In this document: piece by piece, positions 1 through 6,109 of the stretch | Layout of the letters: every line of letters begins with the position of its first letter | Position numbering within the stretch: the first letter of the stretch is position 1 | Origin: Planctomycetia bacterium | GTDB lineage: Bacteria > Planctomycetota > Phycisphaerae > Phycisphaerales > SM1A02 | Assembly: GCA_005799475.1 (NCBI GenBank) | Contig: SYGQ01000211.1 | Location: forward strand, 1 to 6,437 | Direction: 5' to 3' | Length of the DNA: 6,437 nucleotides | Notes under the pieces: model-generated | Seen by the model: only the letters and a program-made list of their open reading frames with translations | What the model was told of the DNA's origin: nothing | Database searches by the model: none | Position numbers and translations under genes: made by a program

Positions 1-161
1 TCCGCCTCAAAGAGTCCGTCACGGGCGATGATCGCGTCGAGAACATCCGCGCGCTCGATCGTGTACTTGAGTCCCTTCGATTTGAGGAACCGACGGAACA
101 CGGAGCACAGCGGCGCCATCGATTGCCGCAATCCCTCGGGGTTGGAGTCCCATGAACTCAT
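1..161 (-). CDS. Fur-family transcriptional regulator, N-terminal part (cut by left window edge)
   Basis: The frame is open from an ATG at 161 to the window edge, giving 53 complete codons and no stop, so only the N-terminus is visible. After about 20 poorly conserved residues it reads FRRFLKSKGLKYTIERADVL, followed by DAIIARDGLFEA. This matches the start of the Fur/PerR/Zur winged-helix domain, where a helix ending in 'LK..GLKxTxxR' is followed by a helix with 'xxILexl' and then 'hfsaeel'. Family members are dimeric, metal-dependent DNA-binding repressors of iron, zinc, manganese or peroxide genes. The DNA-recognition helix and the metal ligands lie outside the window, so the subtype cannot be decided. 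The start is chosen because it is the first ATG in frame and gives an N-terminal extension of ordinary length; a Met at residue 15 is an alternative. No strong Shine-Dalgarno is visible ahead of it. A 120-bp gap with a candidate promoter separates it from the upstream kinase gene, so it is probably transcribed separately. Confidence 0.72.
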   Translation of the reverse strand, partial: MSSWDSNPEGLRQSMAPLCSVFRRFLKSKGLKYTIERADVLDAIIARDGLFEA

Positions 162-194
162 CCGAGGTGCTCTGAATGAAGCAAGCCCGAAACC

Positions 195-224
195 CATAAA
201 GTCCGATAATGGATGTTCTGTAAA
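195..224 (-). promoter_or_regulatory. Candidate promoter of the Fur-family gene
   Basis: Reading the minus strand, TTTACA (224-219) matches the -35 consensus TTGACA at 5 of 6 positions. It is followed, after an 18-nt spacer, by TTTATG (200-195), a poor -10 with 3 of 6 matches. Transcription would start near 188, giving a leader of about 27 nt before the ATG at 161. The weak -10 keeps confidence low, but this is the AT-rich part of the gap and is in the right place. Confidence 0.3.
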
Positions 225-234
225 ATCATGGATG
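206..234. repeat. Two 10-bp direct repeats, possible operator of the Fur-family gene
   Basis: On the plus strand, ATAATGGATG (206-215) and ATCATGGATG (225-234) agree at 9 of 10 positions and start 19 bp apart, close to two helical turns, so a protein could bind both from the same face. One copy lies inside the spacer of the candidate promoter and the other just upstream of its -35 element. The stretch CGATAAT (204-210) also resembles one half of the 7-1-7 Fur-box consensus (TGATAAT), but the matching second half is absent. Autoregulation is common in the Fur family, so a role in self-control is a reasonable guess. Confidence 0.35.
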
Positions 235-257
235 GAACCGATTTTCCCTAGAAATGC

Positions 258-276
258 GCCCGATTCGCGCGCGGGC
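258..276 (-). terminator. Weak hairpin after the kinase gene, possible transcription end
   Basis: On the minus strand GCCCG (276-272) can pair with CGGGC (262-258) around a 9-nt loop, starting six bases after the kinase stop codon. The stem is only 5 bp and is not followed by a run of T, so it does not meet the usual picture of an intrinsic terminator. It is recorded as the only stem-loop seen at the end of the operon. Confidence 0.2.
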
Positions 277-281
277 CACCG

Positions 282-2924
282 TCACGGTGACGCCCTCGCG
301 CGATCGCTCCACACGGCAGCAGACTCTTCGTCTCCGGCGTCGGTGGCGTAACTCCCGAGGAGCCGCGCGATGTCCCTCGCCTGCTCGGGCTTTCCAAGTT
401 CGGTCGCTCGCTCGTAGGCAAGCGAGAGCGCCTTCATCCCATGCGCGAAGTCGCCCGCTTCCGCAGCGGCAGCGCCCGTCACTCTGTACGCGATGACTTG
501 GAGATCCTTCGGGAGCTTCCCGATGTCATCGGGCGCAGCCTGACGCACGAGTTCGAGCGCGCCCTTGAAATCGCGGTTGCGCAAATGGGATTGCGCGGTG
601 TAGATGCTCGCCCGACAGGCCGTCGGATGGGTGGGCTCGAGTGTCTCCTTTGCCGCACCCTGAGCTTTGGACCAGATCGCGTGAGCCTCGTCACACCTCG
701 ACTGGCCAAAGTAGAGCGAACCCAAGTTGAGCATCGTGTGGATCGTGGTGGCCGCCTTGGGGCCGGCCTGACGGCTCTTTCGCTCGATGACCTCGAGATA
801 GAGTGATTCCGCTTCGGCGTCCTTGTCCTGAATCTCCAACGCCAACGCAAGATTGGCCATGGCGATGGTCGTGTAGGTCGCATCGGGCCCATAGCGCCCC
901 TCAAACAGCGGAATGATCTGCCGATAGATCTGCTCGGCGTCGCCGGCACGACCGGTGTCGCGAAGAATGCTCGCAAGATTGTTGCTCGTGACGAGCGTGT
1001 ACGGATGATCCGGCCCCAGCACGGCCTCCATATCCGCGATGAGCGCGCGGAATGCGGGTTCCGTCGTCGTTGTGTCGCCCATGGAACGGAGCACCATGCA
1101 GTGGTTGTTGCGCGACAGAAGCGTGTCAGACGCGCGCGGTCCGGAAACCCTCGTGCGCCTCTGGACAACATCGGTAAGGGTCGCCAGCGCCGCTTCGAAC
1201 TGCCCGCTCTCGCGCTGCAACTCCCCAAGATTGTCGAATGACTGCAAGGTGGATGGATCGTCGACGCCGAGTGCCGTTCGCTTGTGTTCGGCGGCCTGTG
1301 CGTAGAGTGCGAGCGCCTCCGTGGGATTGTGCTGTTCTTCGCGCAACCACGCGAGGTTGTGCAGGGAGGACAGTGTGTTGCGGTCCTGCGGACCAAACAG
1401 CCGCCGGCGGTCCTCGTAGGTGGACTCCAGGAGAATCGCGGCCTCTTCGGTCTTGCCTGTCATCAGGAGCAAGACGCCGCAGTCGTTGCGAGCCTGCAGA
1501 AAGTCGGGGTCCTCCGGCGCAAGTTCTGTCTGGTAGAGCGCGTAGCACCGCTTGATATGTTCGAGCGCCTTGTCGTAGTCACCGATGGACTTGTAGGCAA
1601 CCCCCGCCGTCTCGTGCGCGTCGGCGGCGAGCATCGCATCGTCGGCATACTCCGTGTCGATGGATCCCATCGTCTGGTCGAAGAGAAGACGAAGGAGTCG
1701 CGTGTCCATCCCCTTGGCCAAATCGGGGCTGACAGATTCGAGCATCCGTGTGTTGAAGCCGCCGAGCCGTTCGGCGCGGGCGAGTTGCCGGTTGGCCTCG
1801 ACGAGCCCGTACGCCATCGCCGCGAGGCCACCGAAGAGCGCGATCACGATCATGGCCGCGGCGGCAATGCCCACCCGGTTGCGGCGGGCAAACTTGGCGA
1901 GTCGAACGCCAAGTGGTGCAGCCCGCGCCGCAACTGGCTCGTGCGAGAGCCACCTTCCGAGGTCGGCTGAGAGTGCATCGCAGGTCGGGTATCGGGATTC
2001 CGGAGCCCGCTCGAGGCAGTGCATCACGACCACATCGAGTTCGCCACGAAGGCTGCGAACAAGCGAGCGAGGCGAGAGGCCCCTCGCCTCGGCACGGGTC
2101 TCGGCCTGCGCGGATTCCACGACGCTCGCCCGATCCGTCCTCACACTTGGCGCGTCTGGGTCGAGTTCGCGGATCAGTCGCTGGACATCGGCGCCGCTCA
2201 TCGAGCGCAATTGCTTCGAGTCGAAAGGCCTCAGCCCCGAAAGGAGTTCGTAGAGCACAACCCCAAGCGCGTACACATCCGAGCGCGTATCGGGTTGCAC
2301 GGTGCCCAGCAACTGCTCAGGAGCCATGAACTCAATCGTTCCCACGGCGACCGAGTGTGCGTCGATGAGCGCGGAGACGGCATCCGGATCGTCCGCTAGC
2401 CTCGCGATCCCAAAGTCAATGACCTTGACCGAGGGCACGCCGTCGACTTCGCAGACGAGGATGTTCGCCGGCTTGAGGTCGAGGTGGACGATGCCCTTGG
2501 AGTGCGCGTGCTGAACTGCCGCGCAGACCTGCCGCATGAGTTCGACCCTGCCGCGGACATCAATCGTGTGGCCATCGCAGTAGTCGAGAAGTCGCTCGCC
2601 GCGCACGAACTCCATCACGAAGTACATGGCCCCCTCGGCCGTTTCGCCCGCGTCGAAGATGCGTGCCACTCCAGGGTGCTCCATCCGCGCGAGCAACCGC
2701 CGTTCGGCATCGAATCGAGCGCGAAGCCGCGGCCCGGCGGTCACGCTTCGCATCACCTTGACCGCCACCTCCCGCTTCAACGGCGCACTCTGCTCACAGA
2801 GCCAGACGGCTCCAAACCCGCCGACCCCAAGCTGACGGATCACCTTCAAGTTCGGCAGCGACGGCGGCAGCGGATCTCGGCTCGACGAGGGTTCCCAGAG
2901 CGGCCCGCTTTCGAACGATGTCAT
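282..2924 (-). CDS. Membrane-anchored Ser/Thr protein kinase with C-terminal TPR domain
   Basis: An 880-residue Hanks-type kinase that should phosphorylate Ser/Thr on unidentified proteins. The catalytic domain spans about residues 26-328: glycine loop GVGGFGAV (33-40), ATP lysine K56, helix-C E74, catalytic loop HLDLKPAN (147-154, D149 base), DFG (170-172), APE (201-203), D216 and R311. The usual HRD arginine is Leu148, so this is a non-RD kinase. A long C-lobe insert (about 240-292) ending in RGELDVVVM is typical of planctomycete kinases. One hydrophobic helix (about 351-373) follows the basic stretch FARRNR, placing the kinase in the cytoplasm and the rest outside the inner membrane. Residues about 430-870 are TPR repeats, including a run with exact 42-residue spacing resembling kinesin light chain, presumably for protein binding. 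The ATG overlaps the lysC stop as ATGA, and GAGG lies 7 nt upstream, so the start is well fixed and translation is probably coupled. The substrate and signal are unknown. Confidence 0.93.
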   Translation of the reverse strand: MTSFESGPLWEPSSSRDPLPPSLPNLKVIRQLGVGGFGAVWLCEQSAPLKREVAVKVMRSVTAGPRLRARFDAERRLLARMEHPGVARIFDAGETAEGAMYFVMEFVRGERLLDYCDGHTIDVRGRVELMRQVCAAVQHAHSKGIVHLDLKPANILVCEVDGVPSVKVIDFGIARLADDPDAVSALIDAHSVAVGTIEFMAPEQLLGTVQPDTRSDVYALGVVLYELLSGLRPFDSKQLRSMSGADVQRLIRELDPDAPSVRTDRASVVESAQAETRAEARGLSPRSLVRSLRGELDVVVMHCLERAPESRYPTCDALSADLGRWLSHEPVAARAAPLGVRLAKFARRNRVGIAAAAMIVIALFGGLAAMAYGLVEANRQLARAERLGGFNTRMLESVSPDLAKGMDTRLLRLLFDQTMGSIDTEYADDAMLAADAHETAGVAYKSIGDYDKALEHIKRCYALYQTELAPEDPDFLQARNDCGVLLLMTGKTEEAAILLESTYEDRRRLFGPQDRNTLSSLHNLAWLREEQHNPTEALALYAQAAEHKRTALGVDDPSTLQSFDNLGELQRESGQFEAALATLTDVVQRRTRVSGPRASDTLLSRNNHCMVLRSMGDTTTTEPAFRALIADMEAVLGPDHPYTLVTSNNLASILRDTGRAGDAEQIYRQIIPLFEGRYGPDATYTTIAMANLALALEIQDKDAEAESLYLEVIERKSRQAGPKAATTIHTMLNLGSLYFGQSRCDEAHAIWSKAQGAAKETLEPTHPTACRASIYTAQSHLRNRDFKGALELVRQAAPDDIGKLPKDLQVIAYRVTGAAAAEAGDFAHGMKALSLAYERATELGKPEQARDIARLLGSYATDAGDEESAAVWSDRARASP
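639..1520 (-). other. Seven TPR units in exact 42-residue register within the kinase tail
   Basis: Residues 469-762 of the kinase protein carry a repeating 'G-P-x-D-x-x-T-L' turn. The T-L pair, or its equivalent, falls at residues 475, 517, 559, 601, 643, 685 and 727, always 42 apart. Examples are DRNTL, DDPSTL, ASDTL and DHPYTL. Each is followed by an 'xxNLaxlxxxxGxxxEAxxLY' helix pair. This is the longer TPR variant known from kinesin light chain and many bacterial TPR proteins, not the 34-residue form. The register weakens after residue 760, although TPR-like helices continue to about 870. Confidence 0.8.
1806..1874 (-). other. Single transmembrane helix of the kinase
   Basis: Residues about 351-373 of the kinase protein are uncharged and strongly hydrophobic (VGIAAAAMIVIALFGGLAAM and three more residues). 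They are preceded by the positively charged KFARRNR, which by the positive-inside rule keeps the N-terminal kinase domain in the cytoplasm. The helix separates the kinase from the TPR tail, which would then face the periplasm. Confidence 0.85.
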
Positions 2925-4189
2925 CCCTGCGCCTCGTCGGTCTGCATGGCGATCGTCGCGTTCGAGCCGAGTCCAAGCCCGAACGCCCGATGGACGACTT
3001 CGAGGGCGGTGGGTCCGTGCACCTTCTCGATGATGCAGCTGATCTTGATTTCGCTGGTGGTGATGTTGTGGATAGGGATCCCGGCTTCGCCGAGCGCGCG
3101 GAACATCCGGCTTGCGACCCCCGCGTGGACCTTCATCCCAACCCCCACCGCCGACACCTTGGCGAGCCCGACCTCGACTGACATCTCGCCGTCGCCAAGT
3201 TCCGTGAGGGTTCGGGCGACGATCTGTTTCGCATCACCCAAGTCCGCGTGTTCGACGGTGAAGGCGATCATCGTCGAGGACCCCTGTTCGGTCTGCATGA
3301 TGTCGTCGACGACGATGTTCGCGTGCGCGAGCGCCGTGAACAGCGTGCCTTGCAGTCCAATACAGTTGCGGATCTGACGAATCGTCACGCGTCCCAAGTC
3401 ATCTTTGAGCGCGCAACCGACGACGGCGAGTTCTTCCATGGCTTGGCTTTCTCGGGCGATCATCGTGCCCGCGTCAGGCTTCTGGCTGTGCCGGACATGA
3501 ATCGGGACCCCAAACTTCTCGCCGAACAAGACGGCGCGCGCGTGCATCACCCCGGCGCCGAGCGTGGCGAGTTCGAGCATCTCTTCGTACGAGATCCGCG
3601 GCAGTTTGCACGCCGTGCGCACGAGCCGAGGATCGGCTGTGTAGACGCCGTCGACATCCGTGTAGATCTCACAGCAGCCGCCGGTTTCAGCGACGCGCAA
3701 CGCGGCCGCGAGGGCGACCGCAGTCGTGTCGCTGCCGCCCCGGCCGAGCGTCGTGATCTCCCCATCTTCAGAGAGCCCTTGGAATCCAGCGACAACCGGC
3801 ACCTCGTTTCGCGAAAGGAGCCGCTCCAATCGCCCGGTATCGATGCGTGTGATCCGTCCTCGCATCGGGACGCCGTCCGTGCGAATCCCAGCCTGTCCGC
3901 CGGTCAGGCTCGTGGCTGGGCAACCGAGGTCGCAAAGCGCCATTGCGAGGAGCCCCGCCGACACCTGTTCACCGGTCGCCATCACCATGTCGAGTTCGCG
4001 ACGGTCCGGCATGGGCGAAACCGATTCGGCCAACGAGATGAGCTCGTCAGTCGTGTGTCCCATGGCGCTCACGACCACGGCAACGCCGAATCCGCGTTCG
4101 CGTGCTTCGACGACGCGCGCGGCGGCGCGACGAATCCGCTCAGCGTCCGCGACGCTGGTCCCGCCGAACTTCTGCACGAGGACCGGCAT
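2921..4189 (-). CDS. lysC: Aspartate kinase, monofunctional, with two C-terminal ACT domains
   Basis: A 422-residue cytoplasmic enzyme that phosphorylates L-aspartate with ATP to aspartyl-4-phosphate, the first step toward lysine/diaminopimelate, threonine and methionine. It begins with the signature VQKFGGTSV (5-13). It continues with ATGEQVSAGL (71-80, including conserved E74), GRGGSDTTA (149-157) and TDVDGVYTADPR (177-188), all in the amino-acid kinase fold. Two ACT domains follow (about 262-340 and 343-417); the second has KVSAVGVGMK and the allosteric TSEIKIS segment (378-384), so feedback inhibition by lysine and/or threonine is expected. Length matches the roughly 400-420-residue stand-alone class, and no homoserine dehydrogenase is fused. 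The ATG at 4189 is chosen because KFGGTS must lie within a few residues of the start; a longer TTG-initiated frame is not credible. The gene starts 10 bp after the typA stop. Its own Shine-Dalgarno is poor (GAGGG 14 nt away), suggesting dependence on upstream translation. Its TGA overlaps the kinase ATG. Confidence 0.97.
   Translation of the reverse strand: MPVLVQKFGGTSVADAERIRRAAARVVEARERGFGVAVVVSAMGHTTDELISLAESVSPMPDRRELDMVMATGEQVSAGLLAMALCDLGCPATSLTGGQAGIRTDGVPMRGRITRIDTGRLERLLSRNEVPVVAGFQGLSEDGEITTLGRGGSDTTAVALAAALRVAETGGCCEIYTDVDGVYTADPRLVRTACKLPRISYEEMLELATLGAGVMHARAVLFGEKFGVPIHVRHSQKPDAGTMIARESQAMEELAVVGCALKDDLGRVTIRQIRNCIGLQGTLFTALAHANIVVDDIMQTEQGSSTMIAFTVEHADLGDAKQIVARTLTELGDGEMSVEVGLAKVSAVGVGMKVHAGVASRMFRALGEAGIPIHNITTSEIKISCIIEKVHGPTALEVVHRAFGLGLGSNATIAMQTDEAQG
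2932..2935 (-). promoter_or_regulatory. Ribosome binding site of the kinase gene
   Basis: GAGG on the minus strand lies 7 nt before the kinase ATG, inside the last codons of lysC. With the ATGA overlap it supports the start at 2924 and translational coupling to lysC. It is the clearest Shine-Dalgarno among the three operon genes. Confidence 0.6.
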
Positions 4190-4199
4190 TGAGCGGAGT

Positions 4200-6080
4200 C
4201 TAACCCTCGCTCGCCGCCGCAGTCGCTTCCCGGTCCTTGGCCTGACGTTGGATGCGGCGACGATCGGCCTCGCGCAGGATGCGTTTCCTGATGCGGATCG
4301 CTGACGGCGTGATCTCGACAAACTCCTCGGATTCGAGGTATTCGAGCGCCGACTCGAGCGTCAGCGGCCGCGGTGCCTTGAGGACGACGGTGGCCTCTTT
4401 GCTCGACTCACGAACATTGGACATCGGCTTCGCCTTCACGACATTCACATGGAGGTCATTGTCGCGATTGTGCTCACCGACCACCATCCCCTCGTAAATC
4501 ACATCGGCGTTGCTCACGAACATCACCCCGCGGTCAGCAAGATTGAGGAGCGAATAGGTCGTCGCGGTGCCGGCCTCGACGGCGACCATCACGCCATTGA
4601 TGCGCCGTCGCGGCGCAAACCGCACCGGGCGATACCCGCTGAAGGAGTGGTGCATGATGGACTCACCGCCGGTGGCGTTGAGGATTCTGGTGCGCAGTCC
4701 AATGAGACCGCGCGCAGGAATGTCGGCTTCGACATGCGCTCGCGTCCCCCGCATGTCGACCTTCGTAATCTCCGCCCCACGCTGGCCGAGGAGTTCGAGC
4801 GCGGGCCCCATGGCCCCCTGCGCGACATCGAGCGCGAGCCGTTCGTAGGGTTCGCAGGTGACGCCGTCGATCTCTCGTTCGATGACTTCGGGCTTTCCGA
4901 CGGTCAACTCGAACCCTTCGCGGCGCATCGTCTCGAGGAGCACTCCGAGGTGCAGGAGACCGCGCCCCGACACATGGAACTCTTCCGAGCTGTCGCCGGG
5001 CGCCACGCGCAACGCCACATTCGATCGGAGCTCGCGCTCTAGCCGCTCCGCAATCTGGCGGCTCGTCACGAACTTGCCCTCGCGTCCACCGAGCGGACCG
5101 TCATTGATCCTGAAGACCATGTGCAGGGTGGGCTCGTCCACCTTGACGCGCGGCATGGCACGCACCTCGTCGGGCGAGCAGACGGTGTCACCGATCTCGA
5201 TGTCGGTGATGCCTTCAACGGCGCAGAGGTCCCCCGCTTCGATCAACTCCGCTGATGCCCGCGAAAGTCCGACGAACCGCTTGACCCCTTGCACGCGCGC
5301 CTTGCGGGTGGAGCCGTCGGCCTTGCAGACGACCACACTTGTGTTGGGACGCAAGACACCGTTGAACACTCGACCGATGCCGAGCCGTCCCACATAGTCG
5401 TTCGAGTCGAGGTTGACGACAAGGAACTGCAGCGGCGCATCGGGATCGCCCTTGGGCGATGGCACGCGCTCAGCGATCGCCGCGAAGAGGTCATCGACGC
5501 CGCGCGAACGGTCCTCACGGCTGCGACTCGCCCACCCTTCCCGTCCGGACGCCCAGATCACCGGAAAGTCGAGCGCGAGCTCGTCGGCGCCGAGGTCCAC
5601 GAGAAGGTCGAACACCTCGTTGACAACTCCGTCAGGCCTTGCGTCGGGCCGATCGCACTTGTTCACGACGACGATGGGCTTGAGTCCCACCTCAAGTGCC
5701 TTCGAGAGGACGAAGCGCGTCTGGGGCATCGGTCCTTCCATCGCGTCGACGAGAATGAGGCAGCCATCGGCCATCCGGAGTACGCGCTCGACCTCGCCAC
5801 CGAAGTCAGCGTGGCCGGGCGAGTCGATGATGTTGACATGCAGCGTCTCGCCGGCGTGACGGCCGTGGCGCACGGTGTAGTCCACGGCGCAATTCTTCGA
5901 GAGGATCGTGATCCCTCGTTCTCGCTCAAGCGGATTCGAGTCGAGCACGCACTCCGCATCCTGCTCGACTTCACTCGCGGCGCTCGAAGCGCGCAGCATG
6001 GCATCGACGAGCGTGGTCTTGCCATGATCAACATGCGCGATGATGGCGACATTTCTGAGGTTCGATGCGGCGGTGCCCAT
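4200..6080 (-). CDS. typA: Ribosome-associated translational GTPase TypA/BipA
   Basis: A 626-residue member of the EF-G/LepA GTPase superfamily. It binds the ribosome and is linked in other bacteria to 50S subunit assembly and growth under cold or other stress. The GTPase motifs are complete: G1 AHVDHGKT (15-22), G2 RGITI (55-59), G3 DSPGH (86-90), G4 NKCD (140-143) and G5 SGR (178-180). A beta-barrel domain 2 follows (about 217-305), then an EF-G-like domain with GREGKFVTSRQI and VSGRGLLHL, then ARGLIGLRTRIL (456-467). The BipA-specific C-terminal domain contains LHVNVVKAKPMSNVR (543-557) and ends in VEITPSAIRIRKR. That domain separates it from LepA and EF-G. Length is close to the usual 600-615 residues. 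The ATG at 6080 is chosen because homologues begin about ten residues before the G1 motif; a GTG at 6128 would overlap the divergent membrane gene. No clear Shine-Dalgarno precedes the ATG. It is the first gene of the apparent typA-lysC-kinase operon. Confidence 0.97.
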   Translation of the reverse strand: MGTAASNLRNVAIIAHVDHGKTTLVDAMLRASSAASEVEQDAECVLDSNPLERERGITILSKNCAVDYTVRHGRHAGETLHVNIIDSPGHADFGGEVERVLRMADGCLILVDAMEGPMPQTRFVLSKALEVGLKPIVVVNKCDRPDARPDGVVNEVFDLLVDLGADELALDFPVIWASGREGWASRSREDRSRGVDDLFAAIAERVPSPKGDPDAPLQFLVVNLDSNDYVGRLGIGRVFNGVLRPNTSVVVCKADGSTRKARVQGVKRFVGLSRASAELIEAGDLCAVEGITDIEIGDTVCSPDEVRAMPRVKVDEPTLHMVFRINDGPLGGREGKFVTSRQIAERLERELRSNVALRVAPGDSSEEFHVSGRGLLHLGVLLETMRREGFELTVGKPEVIEREIDGVTCEPYERLALDVAQGAMGPALELLGQRGAEITKVDMRGTRAHVEADIPARGLIGLRTRILNATGGESIMHHSFSGYRPVRFAPRRRINGVMVAVEAGTATTYSLLNLADRGVMFVSNADVIYEGMVVGEHNRDNDLHVNVVKAKPMSNVRESSKEATVVLKAPRPLTLESALEYLESEEFVEITPSAIRIRKRILREADRRRIQRQAKDREATAAASEG

Positions 6081-6109
6081 TGGTGTAGAGTCTTGCAAGG
6101 CTACAGGCA
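6081..6109. promoter_or_regulatory. Divergent intergenic region with a central 14-bp palindrome
   Basis: Only 29 bp separate the divergent starts of typA (6080) and the membrane-protein gene (6110). At its centre, AGTCTTGCAAGGCT (6089-6102) is a near-perfect palindrome: six of seven symmetric base pairs match, with a perfect core CTTGCAAG (6092-6099). It is centred at 6095.5, and the midpoint of the two starts is 6095. The gap is too short to hold two complete promoters, so at least one must lie inside the opposing gene. No convincing -35/-10 pair was found for either direction. The dyad could be an operator for both genes or a chance event. Confidence 0.35.
6097..6100 (+). promoter_or_regulatory. 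Shine-Dalgarno for the right-edge membrane gene
   Basis: AAGG lies 9 nt before the ATG at 6110 and supports that start. It overlaps the right half of the palindrome, so anything binding or folding there could affect translation. Confidence 0.4.

Larger units (their letters stand above)
162..281. other. Intergenic region between the kinase gene and the Fur-family gene
   Basis: This 120-bp gap is more AT-rich than the flanking genes and lies between two minus-strand genes. In transcription order it holds a weak hairpin just after the kinase stop, a direct repeat of about 10 bp, a candidate sigma70-like promoter and a short leader. No small ORF with a ribosome binding site was found. It is the most likely place for the Fur-family gene to have its own promoter and operator. 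Confidence 0.7.

Noticed and set aside
28..351. Plus-strand 107-codon frame at the left edge
   Set aside because: It runs antisense through the Fur-family start, the intergenic gap and the kinase 3' end, and shows no domain or ribosome binding site.
479..1396. Minus-strand 305-codon frame within the kinase gene
   Set aside because: It is an out-of-frame shadow of the TPR region on the same strand, rich in Arg/Ser/Pro as expected for a shifted GC-rich frame, with no independent start signal.
4190..4321. N-terminal extension of aspartate kinase by 44 residues from a TTG at 4321
   Set aside because: The added residues are arginine-rich, lie antiparallel to nothing but overlap the 3' end of typA in another frame, and would push the KFGGTS motif far from the N-terminus where the family always has it.
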